From contig CM022667.1 in the NCBI GenBank assembly GCA_012295275.1, forward strand, positions 4,886,208 to 4,950,207: a DNA stretch of 64,000 bases, read 5' to 3'. Below the pieces are notes generated by a model that worked only from the letters and a program-made list of their open reading frames with translations, was not told the DNA's origin and did no database searches. The DNA comes from Chrysomallon squamiferum (Eukaryota > Mollusca > Gastropoda > Neomphalida > Peltospiridae). Numbering within the stretch: position 1 is the first letter of the stretch; each line of letters opens with the position of its first letter. The position numbers and the translations under genes were made by a program. This document shows, piece after piece, positions 26,939 to 38,125 of this stretch.

Positions 26939-28080
26939 TTGTTTACACTTCCAGGCTGTGAAGTCACTGTTGATAGCTGGAGTTCTGATTGGACACCTTT
27001 GTTTGTCTGTTTGTTTGTTTGTTTGTTTATTTGTTTATTTATTTACTTGTTTACACTTCCAGGCTGTGAAGCCACTGTTGATGGCTGGAGTTCTAATTGG
27101 ACTCATTTGTTTGTTTGTTTGTTTATTTGTTTATTTATTTACTTGTTTACTTCCAGGCTGTGAAGTCACTGTTGATAGCTGGAGTTCTGATTGGACTTGT
27201 TTGTTTGTTTGTTTATTTGTTTATTTATTTGTTTGTTTACATTTCCAGGCTGTGAAGTCACTGTTGATAGCTGGAGTTCTGATTGGACTTGTTCCTCTGC
27301 TGCTTGGTTTACTCTTTGAACTTGTTGTTGTTGCCCCACTCCGAGTTCCTCTCAACCAGTCACCTGTGTTCTTCCCCTGGCAGGTACAGTTCACTTACTA
27401 ACTTACTAACCAGACTAGACTGAGTGTCACAGCTCCTGTTAGTTCAGCAGGCTTCTCCAGTTAACTGTCAGACTGTGTGGTTATTGAAATCCTGGGAGTC
27501 TTCTGAAAAGTGCATATAAAAAACCTCACTAAAAATATATATATATAAATATATTAAATAAAATAGAATAAAAAATAACACTGTTCTTAATTTGATTAAT
27601 CAGTAGGACTTTACCTATAGCATCTTCATAAAATATATGTAATATTTAAATAATGTGTTCAGTTTAATGATATTCAAGTATTTATAATATTTTAAATATT
27701 TTCGGTTTAATGATATGTAAGTAAATATAATACTTCACTACAGGTTTTAGCTAATAATGATATGTAAGAATATATAATATTTCACTACAGTTTTTGTTAA
27801 TAATGATATGTAAGTATTTGTAATGTGTTCTAGGACTGGGCTCTGGGTGTGCTGCATGCTAAGATAATCTGTGCGGTCACTATGATGGGTCCACAGTGGT
27901 GGCTCAAGAGGGTCATGGAGCAGGTTTGTTCATAAAAACATTTAAAAATAATAATAAACTCTAAAACTATCCATTACCTGATTTTAAATTTTTTTTAAAT
28001 TATTGTTATTTTATTTTCTTGGTTTCATGTTATTACTTCATAGTTTATTTTATTTTATTTTATTTTATTTTATTTTATTT

Positions 28081-28117
<37 letters not shown>

Positions 28118-29405
28118 TTATTTATTTATTTTTTTTTTATCATATTTTTTTTTATTTTATTATAATATATTTTTTTTTAACTGAATTTTGCTATCAGTTT
28201 CCTCACATTTAACTGTTGATCATGTGAGTGTTTTTGTCGCTGTTTCTCTAGGTGTACAACGATGGTTTAAGGAACATGAATCTGAAGTTTATTTTGAACG
28301 GTCTGTGTTTTCCTGTCTGCGCTGTGCTGGGCATGTCTCTCGCGGTTCCTTATGTCATTGCAAAAACCATCGTGCCAGCATTCGGTAAAAATCTATTTTA
28401 GAAAATACCAGGTTTTAAAATAAATAAATAAATAAATTGTCTGTAAGTTAAGGCTAGATGTTGAATAGATCCACAGAAGTGAGAAATTTCAAACTTAAAT
28501 TAAAAATTAAAAATAATAAAATCATTAATTATTTTTTTATAAAAATATTAAAAATCTGTAAATCCAAAGTGAATCAAGTCTGTCTTTTTTTGCTCATTAT
28601 TACAAAAAATGATAAAACTATTGTTTTGTTTGGGGTTTTTTTTGTTGTTTTTTTATGCATTTTCTTATCTTAAACAAATTATTTTGAAAATATAATTCAA
28701 AATTTACATTATTTAAAAAATATATAAAATTTAAAATTTACCTTATTTTGAAAATATAATTCAAAACTTACATTGTTTTAGAAAATTAAATAATTTAAAG
28801 TATACATTATTTAAAAAAATAATTTACATTTGCAGCTATCAGACTAAAGTAATTATTTTTTAAATTTTCAGGTGTAGATTTTGAAACGGAGAACCAGGTG
28901 GCGCGACACATCTACCCATTCCTGCTTGCCGTCATCGGCTTCGTGTCGATGTTCATCTTTCAACTACGTCAGTTCAAACGTCTTTACAACCACATCAAAG
29001 ACGACAAGTAAGTCAAATAAGAGAACTGGCTTAGTTCAGTGATTAGAGTGTTCTCATATCTCCAAATATCACAGTTTTATTAAAAATTTCAATAGCTGAC
29101 TGTGGAAAATTATTATTATTTTGAAATATCCAGAGAAAAATGTCAATCAGTAATCTTTAACAGAATTATTAGTTAAATGATTGATTCTCAGTACTGTATA
29201 AGAATGATAATGAGTCAAAGAGAAGAAAGTGGGCAGTTATTGTTATTATTATTATTACTACTATTTTCTTTTTTATGACTATTGTTATTATTTATTATTA
29301 GTTATTACGATTACAGTTATTAGTATTATGTGTTTTTTTACTTTTTATCATTATTATTAACATTATTATTATTAATTATTATTAATATTATTATTATTAT
29401 TACTA

Positions 29406-29436
<31 letters not shown>

Positions 29437-29514
29437 TATTATTATTATTATTATTATTACTACTATTATTATTACTATTATTATTACTATTATTATTATT
29501 ACTATTATTATTAC

Positions 29515-29556
<42 letters not shown>

Positions 29557-29715
29557 TATTATTACTATTATTATTACTATTACTATTACTACTACTACTA
29601 CTGTTACCTGTGTGTGTGTTTCAGGTACCTGGTAGGACAGAGACTAGTGAACTACGTGTCTAACACTAAGCGCGGCAGATCAGTGAGTTCCATGGGGGAC
29701 ACAACAGCAACGTGA
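15162..29715 (+). CDS. MARCHF6: MARCHF6/TEB4, ER-membrane RING-CH E3 ubiquitin ligase (one exon disrupted)
   Basis: Exons: 15162-15186, 17107-17203, 17698-17771, 18214-18357, 18572-18644, 19067-19220, 19477-19648, 19997-20058, 20442-20474, 20808-20888 (disrupted), 21290-21348, 21985-22094, 22426-22540, 22846-23049, 23334-23384, 23817-23917, 24099-24282, 24718-24906, 25526-25595, 26290-26471, 27249-27383, 27834-27923, 28252-28384, 28872-29007, 29625-29715. With an ancestral 52-nt exon 10 the product is 911 residues, against 910 in human. The N-terminus has a C4HC3 RING-CH (CRVCRC...CVCTGS...H..C..W...CELCKH). Many membrane segments follow, including the conserved TD-domain region ([20 protein letters not shown]). 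MARCHF6 is the Doa10 homologue, which ubiquitylates ER-associated degradation substrates such as squalene monooxygenase. Exon 10 as written holds an extra 29 nt and an in-frame TGA at 20862-20864. Several acceptors lie within tandem repeats. Confidence 0.92.
17107..17771 (+). other. MARCHF6: RING-CH zinc-finger exons of MARCHF6
   Basis: Exons 2 and 3 encode the complete RING-CH finger. Cysteine pairs CRVC and CVC are followed by the H..C pair spanning the intron (HQDC) and by CELC. This is the E2-binding, catalytic end of the ligase and it faces the cytosol in known members. All eight metal ligands are present. Confidence 0.85.
20749..20888 (+). repeat. MARCHF6: Tandem duplication across the MARCHF6 exon 10 acceptor, with internal 29-nt insertion
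   Basis: The acceptor plus the first ~45 exon bases occur twice, starting at 20749 and 20808 (59 bp apart). Copy two then contains a further partial duplication of the CACT(A/G)AACACTCTGTTT segment. Removing 29 nt restores an exon encoding [17 protein letters not shown] that fits the neighbouring phases. As written, translation from 20808 stops at 20862-20864. Confidence 0.8.
21600..21984 (+). repeat. MARCHF6: Tandem repeat carrying seven copies of the MARCHF6 exon 12 acceptor
   Basis: The motif GTGTGTTTTAG|GCTRTT recurs with putative exon starts at 21633, 21694, 21746, 21798, 21888, 21940 and 21985. Units of roughly 45-90 bp share GTTAAAA.AG and TCTCTGA blocks. Only the last copy continues into the conserved exon (GCTGTTGCGTCTCAC). 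The other six are decoy acceptors. Confidence 0.85.
22235..22322. repeat. (ATTTT)n and poly-T tract
   Basis: A pentanucleotide array grades into two long T runs within a MARCHF6 intron. A similar tract occurs at about 28048-28145. Confidence 0.9.
25090..25512. repeat. Minisatellite of about 28-bp units in a MARCHF6 intron
   Basis: About a dozen copies of a unit read as TTTAAATAACTCAAAGACTA plus TGT(T/C)TGTGT or TGTTTGTA, with variable length. The array ends 14 bp before the exon acceptor at 25526. Confidence 0.85.
25860..26289 (+). repeat. MARCHF6: Tandem repeat carrying three copies of the MARCHF6 exon 20 acceptor
   Basis: A unit with TTTTTCA(G/A)A..AAGCTTTTCTTTTC and (A/T)GTAAGTTAGTTT blocks is repeated. 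Acceptor-like TTTCAG|TTTTTCA sites give starts at 26075 and 26179 before the true start at 26290. Spacing is 104 and 111 bp. Translation from the 26179 decoy meets a TAA before the true exon. Confidence 0.75.
26528..26592. repeat. (TTA)n microsatellite
   Basis: About 20 pure TTA units beginning shortly after a MARCHF6 donor. A poly-T tract of about 45 bases lies at about 26887-26932. Confidence 0.95.
26940..27292 (+). repeat. MARCHF6: Fourfold tandem duplication of the MARCHF6 exon 21 acceptor junction
   Basis: CCAG|GCTGTGAAGTCACTG followed by ~30 more exon bases occurs with starts at 26955, 27063, 27157 and 27249. The copies are separated by (TTTG)n/(TTTA)n tracts. Copies are nearly identical; copy 2 has CCACTG and ATGG variants. 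Only copy 4 continues into the whole exon. The frame from copies 1 and 2 is open through to the real donor at 27383. Confidence 0.9.
29340..29612. repeat. Long (TTA/CTA)n trinucleotide array before the last MARCHF6 exon
   Basis: About 270 bp of TTA units with interspersed CTA, ending 12 bp before the terminal-exon acceptor. The poly-isoleucine frame across it is an artefact of the repeat. Confidence 0.95.
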
Positions 29716-31997
29716 TCCAGCGCTAAAAACTCTTTTTATACACTCGGAGCTGTCAATCAACCTCGCTTGGAGACTTTGTTTTCTTTTTAAACAGTCTTCT
29801 TCTTCTTTTTTAATGGAAGAATCCCCAAGATACACAATTTATCAAATGCACCATAACGATATACATTTTTTTTTTTTTTTTTTTTTTTTTAACCTATGTG
29901 TTGATGTTCTTGGCTTGGTGAAGGATAAAGAAAAAAAAAAAAAAAAAGTTCAAAAAAACAACAGAAAAATGATGAAAAAAAAACAACAACACGAAACTAA
30001 TTTGTGCTGAAAAATGTTTTTTTTGCTGGTTTTGTTGGTGATGTGTAGAGAAATGTGTTCTGTGTCTTGTGTTGCATTGTTCAGGTCCCCCTCACCTCAT
30101 TTTTCTTCAACTTTTGTGTTTAATGACTGGAAGTGTGTAATTGGAACAGTTTGATTTTTAAAAAACAAATTAACATGGAAGTCGACGTAAATTCTAGGAG
30201 AGAAATAAAACGTGTGATTTTTTTAAATGTTAATACTCAAATAATCGAATGTAAATTGAAAAACTGAATACAGAGAAATCAAATGCTGGGTTGAAACAAA
30301 GACAAACGACAGAGCTGAATAATTTTAAAACCACCAACACCACATTTAACAGCTGAAAGCTGATTTGTTATATTCAGGATGTCAATGGAAAAAAAAAGCA
30401 ACTGGATATTTAAAAACATTTGCTTCTTTAAATTGTTAAAATGAGAAGACATTTGTTAGAAAATGTCACTAAATAATTTTTTTTTTAAAATTTGAGTATA
30501 AGTTATAATAAAGCAGATGATTATAAATTTTATTATTGAAATAAAATGAAAATAGCAGTCATTTTTTTGACTACTTGTAATGGAGAAGCTATTTTTTTTT
30601 GCAGTTAAAAACTGTTTTGAAAATATATGTAAACCAAATAATGTTTTCCTCTGAATGTAGATGCTGGGTTAAGTGGTGAAATTTAGGAACAAAAATATTA
30701 CTTAAAGGACTTCACACACACACACATACACACTCCAAAAAAACACAAAATCAACATCAACACACATGCACATACATAATCCATAGCCAAAACAACCCCA
30801 CAAAAACCCACAACCAAAGAAAATCAAATGGCAACTCATATATATCCCATAACAAAAAAAAAAACACACACACACACACACACACACACATGTCTGCATA
30901 TACATTTAAAAAAAAAATTTTTTAAAATATTTATCTTTGTTTACTCAGCTTAGCACAAGTTAATTTTATTTTATCTTTTTTTGCTACACATGGCATGTAT
31001 TCTTTTATCATTCCACTTAGATGTGTTTGTTACCTGGAAAAATTATTACAGTAAATTAGAGTCACCTAGTACAGTTTTATGTCTTAAATATTCTGCTTTC
31101 TAGACTAAAGAACACTAACTGATGAAACCAAAACTTTTATATTTTAAACGGTTTTTTTTTTTTTTCAGTATAAATTTGCTTTGGACTATTTTTACTATAA
31201 ATAAATAAATAAATAAATAAATAATAGCCATTAATATAAAATATATATATATATATAAAGATAAACAGATTTAAATTATTTTTTTTTTTTTTTCTGACTA
31301 CTGTGCAATATATATATATATTAAAAAAATAATAAAAAATTATAATAATATTTTAATTTAAAATCTACCATGATGATTTTACCTCCAGACATTTCAACTG
31401 TTTTATGTGGAAATTGAAATGATTTGGACATTTGTACTAAAACATGTATTTTTTAAATAATTATTCTTGGAAGGTATGTATGTATATATATATATTTTAA
31501 CAACAGTAATGTTGGTAAATACGCAGAATGAACCATTTTGTAACATATATTTTAAAAACTATAACACTAGTAAGTAAACTAGTCTAATAAAATGATATTA
31601 GTAAGTAGGACTATCATGTAGAACTGATTTTTATTAGTGGAATGTATATGCTAGATTATTTATTTTAAAGGATCATGTATTTTTTTAATTTTTAATTTTG
31701 GTTAGTAAGCCTTAGTAAAATCTCTATAAGTATCTTTTCTCTGTAGTTGACAGAGTGAATCTAGCCAGTTATGTTTTTAAATAATTCCCTGATATATTTT
31801 TCAGTAGCATAAAGTTTTTGTTAATGGCAGTAAATAATAATAAGCACATTCGAAAATGTTCTCATAGGTTTGCTTTATTATATAATAATAAATTTCTTTT
31901 ATTTTATTTTTTTTTTTTTTCTTCCCAGTATCTTTTAATTTAGGAATTATAAACATGGAATATATATTATAAAAAATAATGAAAAAAAAAAAAAAAA

Positions 31998-32040
<43 letters not shown>

Positions 32041-32460
32041 TAATTTTATAAAATAATAATAATAAATAAATAAATAATACTGTTTCAAATGTGGATATAA
32101 TTCATTATTGTTAATACAAAAAAACAAAAAAACAAAAATACATAAAGTAATATAAAATTATTCACATACAATGCACCAGATATCTATTGTTTTTCATGCT
32201 CATTCATTTGTGATGTTATTCATGTCAGATGTTGATGTGTTTTGTGTGTGTCTGGAAAACAAAACATGTTTTAACAACAACCACTAAGTCAGAATGGCAT
32301 TATAATGTTTATTTAGTTTTTATCAAATTTGATTTGAGTATCTTTATGATAAATATAAACTTTGGCATATCTCTTTATTAATATATAAATAAATGTAAAT
32401 AGTTATGTCAGAACATAATTATTGTAACTTAATATTGGAATGCATACCATTGTCATTTTT

Positions 32461-32491
<31 letters not shown>

Positions 32492-32892
32492 TAATATAAT
32501 AAAGTAAAAAAAATATTTTTCTACTTGCATGAAACATTTTGAAAATTAAAAAACTATTTAAAAATTAATTTTTTTTAAAATTAAAAACAAAACCAGAAAG
32601 AAATTTTGAAGTGTACAAGATTAATAAAGTTTATGACTTTTGTAGATATCCCTATATTTTAAAATGCTGTTACAAGTGACATATTTCAAACCACTCATTA
32701 TCTGACTACACTTCACTGTGTTATTTCTCTTTGAAAATAGTTTAATTACTTTTACCACACTGATGACTTGTTTTTCTATAGAATACTGTTCATATCAGAT
32801 TTAAAAAAAAGGGCTGTATAAAAAGCTGATATTGGAGATGGAAATAAATATTTATGTACATGTTTGTGTAAATATTAAAATGTATTTTGAAG

Positions 32893-32928
<36 letters not shown>
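32893..32928 (+). repeat. Poly-A tract of about 36 bases
   Basis: A long A run within A/T-rich DNA. It could be the tail of an old retroposed sequence or a simple repeat; no element body is recognisable upstream. Confidence 0.8.
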
Positions 32929-32933
<5 letters not shown>

Positions 32934-33489
32934 CCAGATGTCATTTCCATTTGGTTTGTGGCAGACATTTCTGTAGAAATGAGTTGCTGTCGGACATCTT
33001 GAAAATAAAGAATGTGATGTAGACATTGAGTTGTGATTTTTTGCAGTTATTTGTGATGAAGATAGATAATCTGTTTAACAGTTTTCTGTGAAGCTGTGTT
33101 TTATTAGATACATTTCTTTTACATGTACTAAGTGTAGATGTTTGATTAGAGTACCTATTTTTATATTTTTTTTTTATAAACTGGAGATGATCTGGTTTCT
33201 GCATATGAAATAGAGAGAGGATAAAATAATGACAAATATTAAATTAATATATATTAAAAATTATAATCAGTAAGTAAACTGCCTTTAACTGCCAATGAAT
33301 ATGCAAATGTTTAAAGTTCTGTTTAACCATCCATAATACCCTTTTACAGGGAAATACACGATGATGAACTTTTAATCATTGATTAATTATACTAAAACAT
33401 ATCACCTTTAAGAGATCCCTCCCAATAAAATAAAATAAAATATATATATATATCTTTATGTATATAGATATTATTTTTTTTCCATTCTA

Positions 33490-33930
33490 ATGAGCACCTC
33501 AGTGGGAACTTTATTTTATAACACATCTCAGCTGTGTTCAAACTGTCCCTGAAGAACATGCAGATCTTTTTCCCAATCTAGCCAGTGCTCCAAGTCTGAA
33601 GTATCAACAGTTTACTTGCCCTGGGGCAAGATCAGAGTGAACTCATGTAGACAGTCACTAAATCTAGTTTACATCATCAGGTGTTTGTTTTATCTCTCAA
33701 ATCACCACTGTCACAGCCAGTGATGATGTAATGACGTTTGAAAGATTAAAAAGCAACTGTTAACAGATGACCTGTCTTCACAAACCAAACAGAAAATATC
33801 TCAACCACGACTTGAAGAGAATCAGAGGACAAACACTTGAGATTCATTTCATCTGTGTGAGGCATTCATCGTAGGTACAAGAAAATCAGACGTCTGCTCT
33901 CACAGATGTCGGACATTTTGTTTACAGCAA
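33490..33930. other. Higher-complexity non-coding island
   Basis: About 440 bp of mixed-composition sequence, markedly richer in G+C than both flanks and free of microsatellites. No frame is open for long. It may be part of a 3' UTR, a short dispersed repeat, or a conserved non-coding element. I cannot decide among these by eye. Confidence 0.4.
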
Positions 33931-34346
33931 AAAGACTAAAATGATTAAATTTCGTACAGATTTATTTCTGATTGTTTGAAATATGAAAATACAAGGAATG
34001 TATTACTGTGTTAGTATGATATGAAGAAGATCAATTTGATTGTCATAATGTTATAAAAGTATTTGTACTAAAAAATATATAATGAATATTTCATTAAAAT
34101 CATTAAAATATATTTTTTTTACAAGTATATATATATTTGTAAAAAAAATATACACATATATATGTAATAAAACAGATCAATATGTAGTTAGAAAATTCTA
34201 AAATTGATATAAAATGTTGCACCAATAAATGGGATACATAAAACAGCTGTGAAAAGAAAATGTTCAACACACTGTAGACTTTTACAAGTCATTCGTAATT
34301 AACAGCATTGCTGTGAGTTTCTTTGTAATTAACTTGTCTTTAGAGT

Positions 34347-34608
34347 TTATTTGTAATTAAACTTGATTTTGAGAAGATATCGAGGTTTAATCTGTGCCAC
34401 ATCATACACGATGTATTCATTGTAGTTCAGCGTTAGTGCATTTTTGTGAGCAGTATTAACTGCCTTGCCAATGGGTACCACAGTTCCATCATCTCTGCAA
34501 GAGAAAAACAAGTTTTAACATATTTGTTTCTATTTATGTCTATTTAGGTTTTATTTATAATAATAAACCAACCCATTAACACACATTATACATATGTAAA
34601 CGCATGTG

Positions 34609-34664
<56 letters not shown>

Positions 34665-34886
34665 CTTGCATTAGCAAATGAATATAGATGTTTATTTAGA
34701 AAAAGCCACACACACAGACATAAAAAAACACAAAAATAATAATAAAAATAATAACAACAACAATAATAATAATAGTAATAATAATAATAACAACAGTAAC
34801 AATAATAATAGTAATAATAATAATAATAAAATAATAATAATAATAATAATAATAAAATAATAATAAAATAAAAACAACAATAATAA

Positions 34887-34982
<96 letters not shown>

Positions 34983-35653
34983 TAAGAAGATGAAGAGACA
35001 AGGAAGTGAAGCTTACAGTGTTTTGTGTGATTTCGGATCCGGTGCGACGCGACCCAGTCCCTTCACACTGTGTTTCCCACGAGGCAATGCTGCGGCATTG
35101 TGGTCTGCTGCAGTCAGCTCATTCATGTTGCCTAGCGACACCTGCAGTGGAATTATCTTAGTCTCAGTCCACAGTTTTTAGATTACGTTTTTATATTTCA
35201 AGTAATATATCAAATATATTAAAAATATATTTCATTTTATTTGAATATCTTTTTTTTTTGAATTTTCATTTATATTTCAAGTAATATATATATATAGTAA
35301 AAATAACTTTCATTTTATTTGAATACCTTTTTTTTTTAAATTTTCATTTTGTTCTGAAAGCTAATGATGATGATGATGATAGTAATATAATAGTAATAAT
35401 AAAATAATAGTAGTAAAATAATAATTAATAATAATACAAACCTCACAGACTAACAGCAGGCCGATGTTTTTGTGTTTAGTTGTAAAACAGTAATTGGCAC
35501 TTTTACTGGACATGTCCGCAAAATACACACCTTTACCAAACTGAAAAATAAAAATTAAAACTCAACAAACAACAATCTCTACAAAAAAAGGAAAAATATT
35601 CAAAAATGAGAAAGAGACAGAGAGACAGAGATATGGAGAGAGACAGGGAGAGG

Positions 35654-35707
<54 letters not shown>

Positions 35708-36066
35708 ATAAAGTCTTATTGAGCTGTAACTCTGTTTGTAACAACTGTAACAAGTGTTACACACCATGTAACCAGTGACTGGAGCCTCGGGCGGAGCAAT
35801 TCTCAGTCCCTGACTCAGAATCCCTACCCAGTTTGTGAGTCGAGATCCATGCCAGAGTAGCATTCTGAAAAATAACAAAATAAATCAGTTTCAGTAGATC
35901 AGTAAAAAACATTTTCATACTTCCCTTTCTTTTCTTCACTCATTCCTTCTTTCTCTCATTTCCTATGTGTGTGTGTGTGTGTGCCTGCCCCATTCTGAAT
36001 GTTTTCTCTAATGGATGTTTAGCATGACACACTAACACACTTGCATGTGCACATACATGCAGACAC

Positions 36067-36136
<70 letters not shown>

Positions 36137-37199
36137 GAAAAGCACATAGTTTCTCTTCATTTTCTGAGATCATTAAAAAAAAAAAAAAAAAAAAAGAAAA
36201 GGAGTTAAATTTTAGTTTGTATTTCTACCTGTTGTAATGTTTACCTGTTGCCATGGTTTTTAAATTTGGGCGGGTCTTTCTGACAGTGGAACACGTCAAG
36301 CAGTTCCATTCGATACATGTTGTGTGTTGGGGCATGCGTCGTCTGCAGGAACTCATTCATCAGCTGTAAGTAAACAAATAAATAAACAAGTAAATAAACA
36401 AATAAATAAACAAGTAAATAAATAAATAAATAAACAAGTAAATAAATAAATAAATAAACAAGTAAATAAATAAATAAACAAGTAAACAAATAAATAAACA
36501 AGTAAATAAATAAATAAGCAAACAAGTCTATAAAAATATAAATAAACAAACAAAGAAAGTCAATAAATAAATAAAAATATACAAATTATAAATAAACTAA
36601 ATTAATGAATTAACACAAAATACATAAATGGATGAACAGACACAGAGACAAGTAAACAACTGCTCACAGTGAACTCGCTGTCTGAGTGGTCAAGCGGTTC
36701 CAGCCTGCACTGCAGCGAGTGGTAGTGACGGTCAACTGGATTCTCTGACCGGTCTCCCGTTTCCAAAACCCTGATAGCGATCTCAATATCTCCCAGTGCC
36801 TGAGAATATATATATAAACAAAAATAAAATATATATCACAAAGAGCACAGAAATTAAAAATAAATATTTCTTACTATGCAGATCACAATATCAAGCAGAA
36901 ATTATAATATTACTAAGAATAATTTACACAATTTCTAAATATACATCCAGTCTCACTTATCTTTACTCATTTGTACATGCATCCAAGTAATAACACATAA
37001 GCACACACAAGTAAAAACACACACACACACAAACTCTCATTCATGTGTGAAGAACTGTCAACCTGCCTCCAGTAACTGAATTTTAGCTTTCACCATCTCT
37101 TTGTCTTGTATCAGAGGAGGCTGCTTCATCCTGAAAAATCACACAAAAACTTCTTAAAATATTTCCATGTGTGTCTGTGCATGTCTGTGGGTATGTACA

Positions 37200-37239
<40 letters not shown>

Positions 37240-38054
37240 TATGCAGATGCTTACTTAAGTATGTGTGTAAGTGCTTGGGTTGTGAGTTTGTGCATTTGAC
37301 TCTGTCTGTCTGTGTGTTTGTATGTGTTGTATATGACATGATATATATATATATATATGTATGTAATGCATGTTTTGATGTTGAAAACTCTCTTACGTGT
37401 CTGTGGGCTCATTATGTACAATGACAAATTTTTATGAATAAACATGTTTTGAGAACCAACTTTTTCTGTTTCTCTTTGTGTCTGCTTGTTTTTGACTTGT
37501 GTGTGTGTGTGTGTGTGCGTGTGCATGTGCGCGTGCATGTGTGTGTGTGAATGTTCATTTTATATTCTGTATTTACTATGAAATGCGACACTGACCCGAA
37601 TTCGTGCGGTATTCGAGTGTAGAAGTCGTTACAGGCGCGAGTCAGCTGTGAACCGAAGTCAGATTTGTTCACGCACGCCTCTATTTTCTTCAGAGCAGAG
37701 TAGCCTGCCTTGATCTGGTCTGTTGTCAGCTTTCCTAACAAAACAATCAATTGAGAGAAACAGAGTCACAACAGTTAAACTTAGCAAAATAAAAACTGTA
37801 CTCATATTTGGACTATTGTGTTTAAATTATATTCTACAGTCGTTTATGAGTCAAAAATTTACTGATTTTTTAGTTTAAATCTCTGCAAAGATGGAGGAAA
37901 CGGTTTGATGATAAAGATTTCACCTAGAGGCATCTTCTTGGCATCGTATTTCATTTCTTTGACGGCTTCCTCCATTGATTTTACATCACAGATCAAAGTA
38001 ATCAGGTCCTGTAATAGACACAAAGAAATAAAACATAAACAAGTTTAAACAGAA

Positions 38055-38125
<71 letters not shown>

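Larger units (their letters stand above)
29716..34346. other. Convergent 3' UTR and intergenic DNA between MARCHF6 and PARP2
   Basis: No convincing coding sequence is present. AATAAA-type signals on the plus strand near 30200 and 33003 could end MARCHF6 transcripts. The stretch is A/T-rich, with poly-T (29867-29890), CA-like (30713-30730, 30862-30890), AAAT (31198-31222), AAT (31998-32038) and poly-A (32893-32928) tracts. A higher-complexity island lies at 33490-33930. Confidence 0.55.

Noticed and set aside
29330-29635. Long isoleucine/threonine-rich open frame
   Set aside because: It is entirely the (TTA/CTA)n array; other poly-L, poly-N, poly-I, poly-H and poly-V frames (for example 26408-26608, 34678-35001, 56809-57344) are likewise simple repeats.
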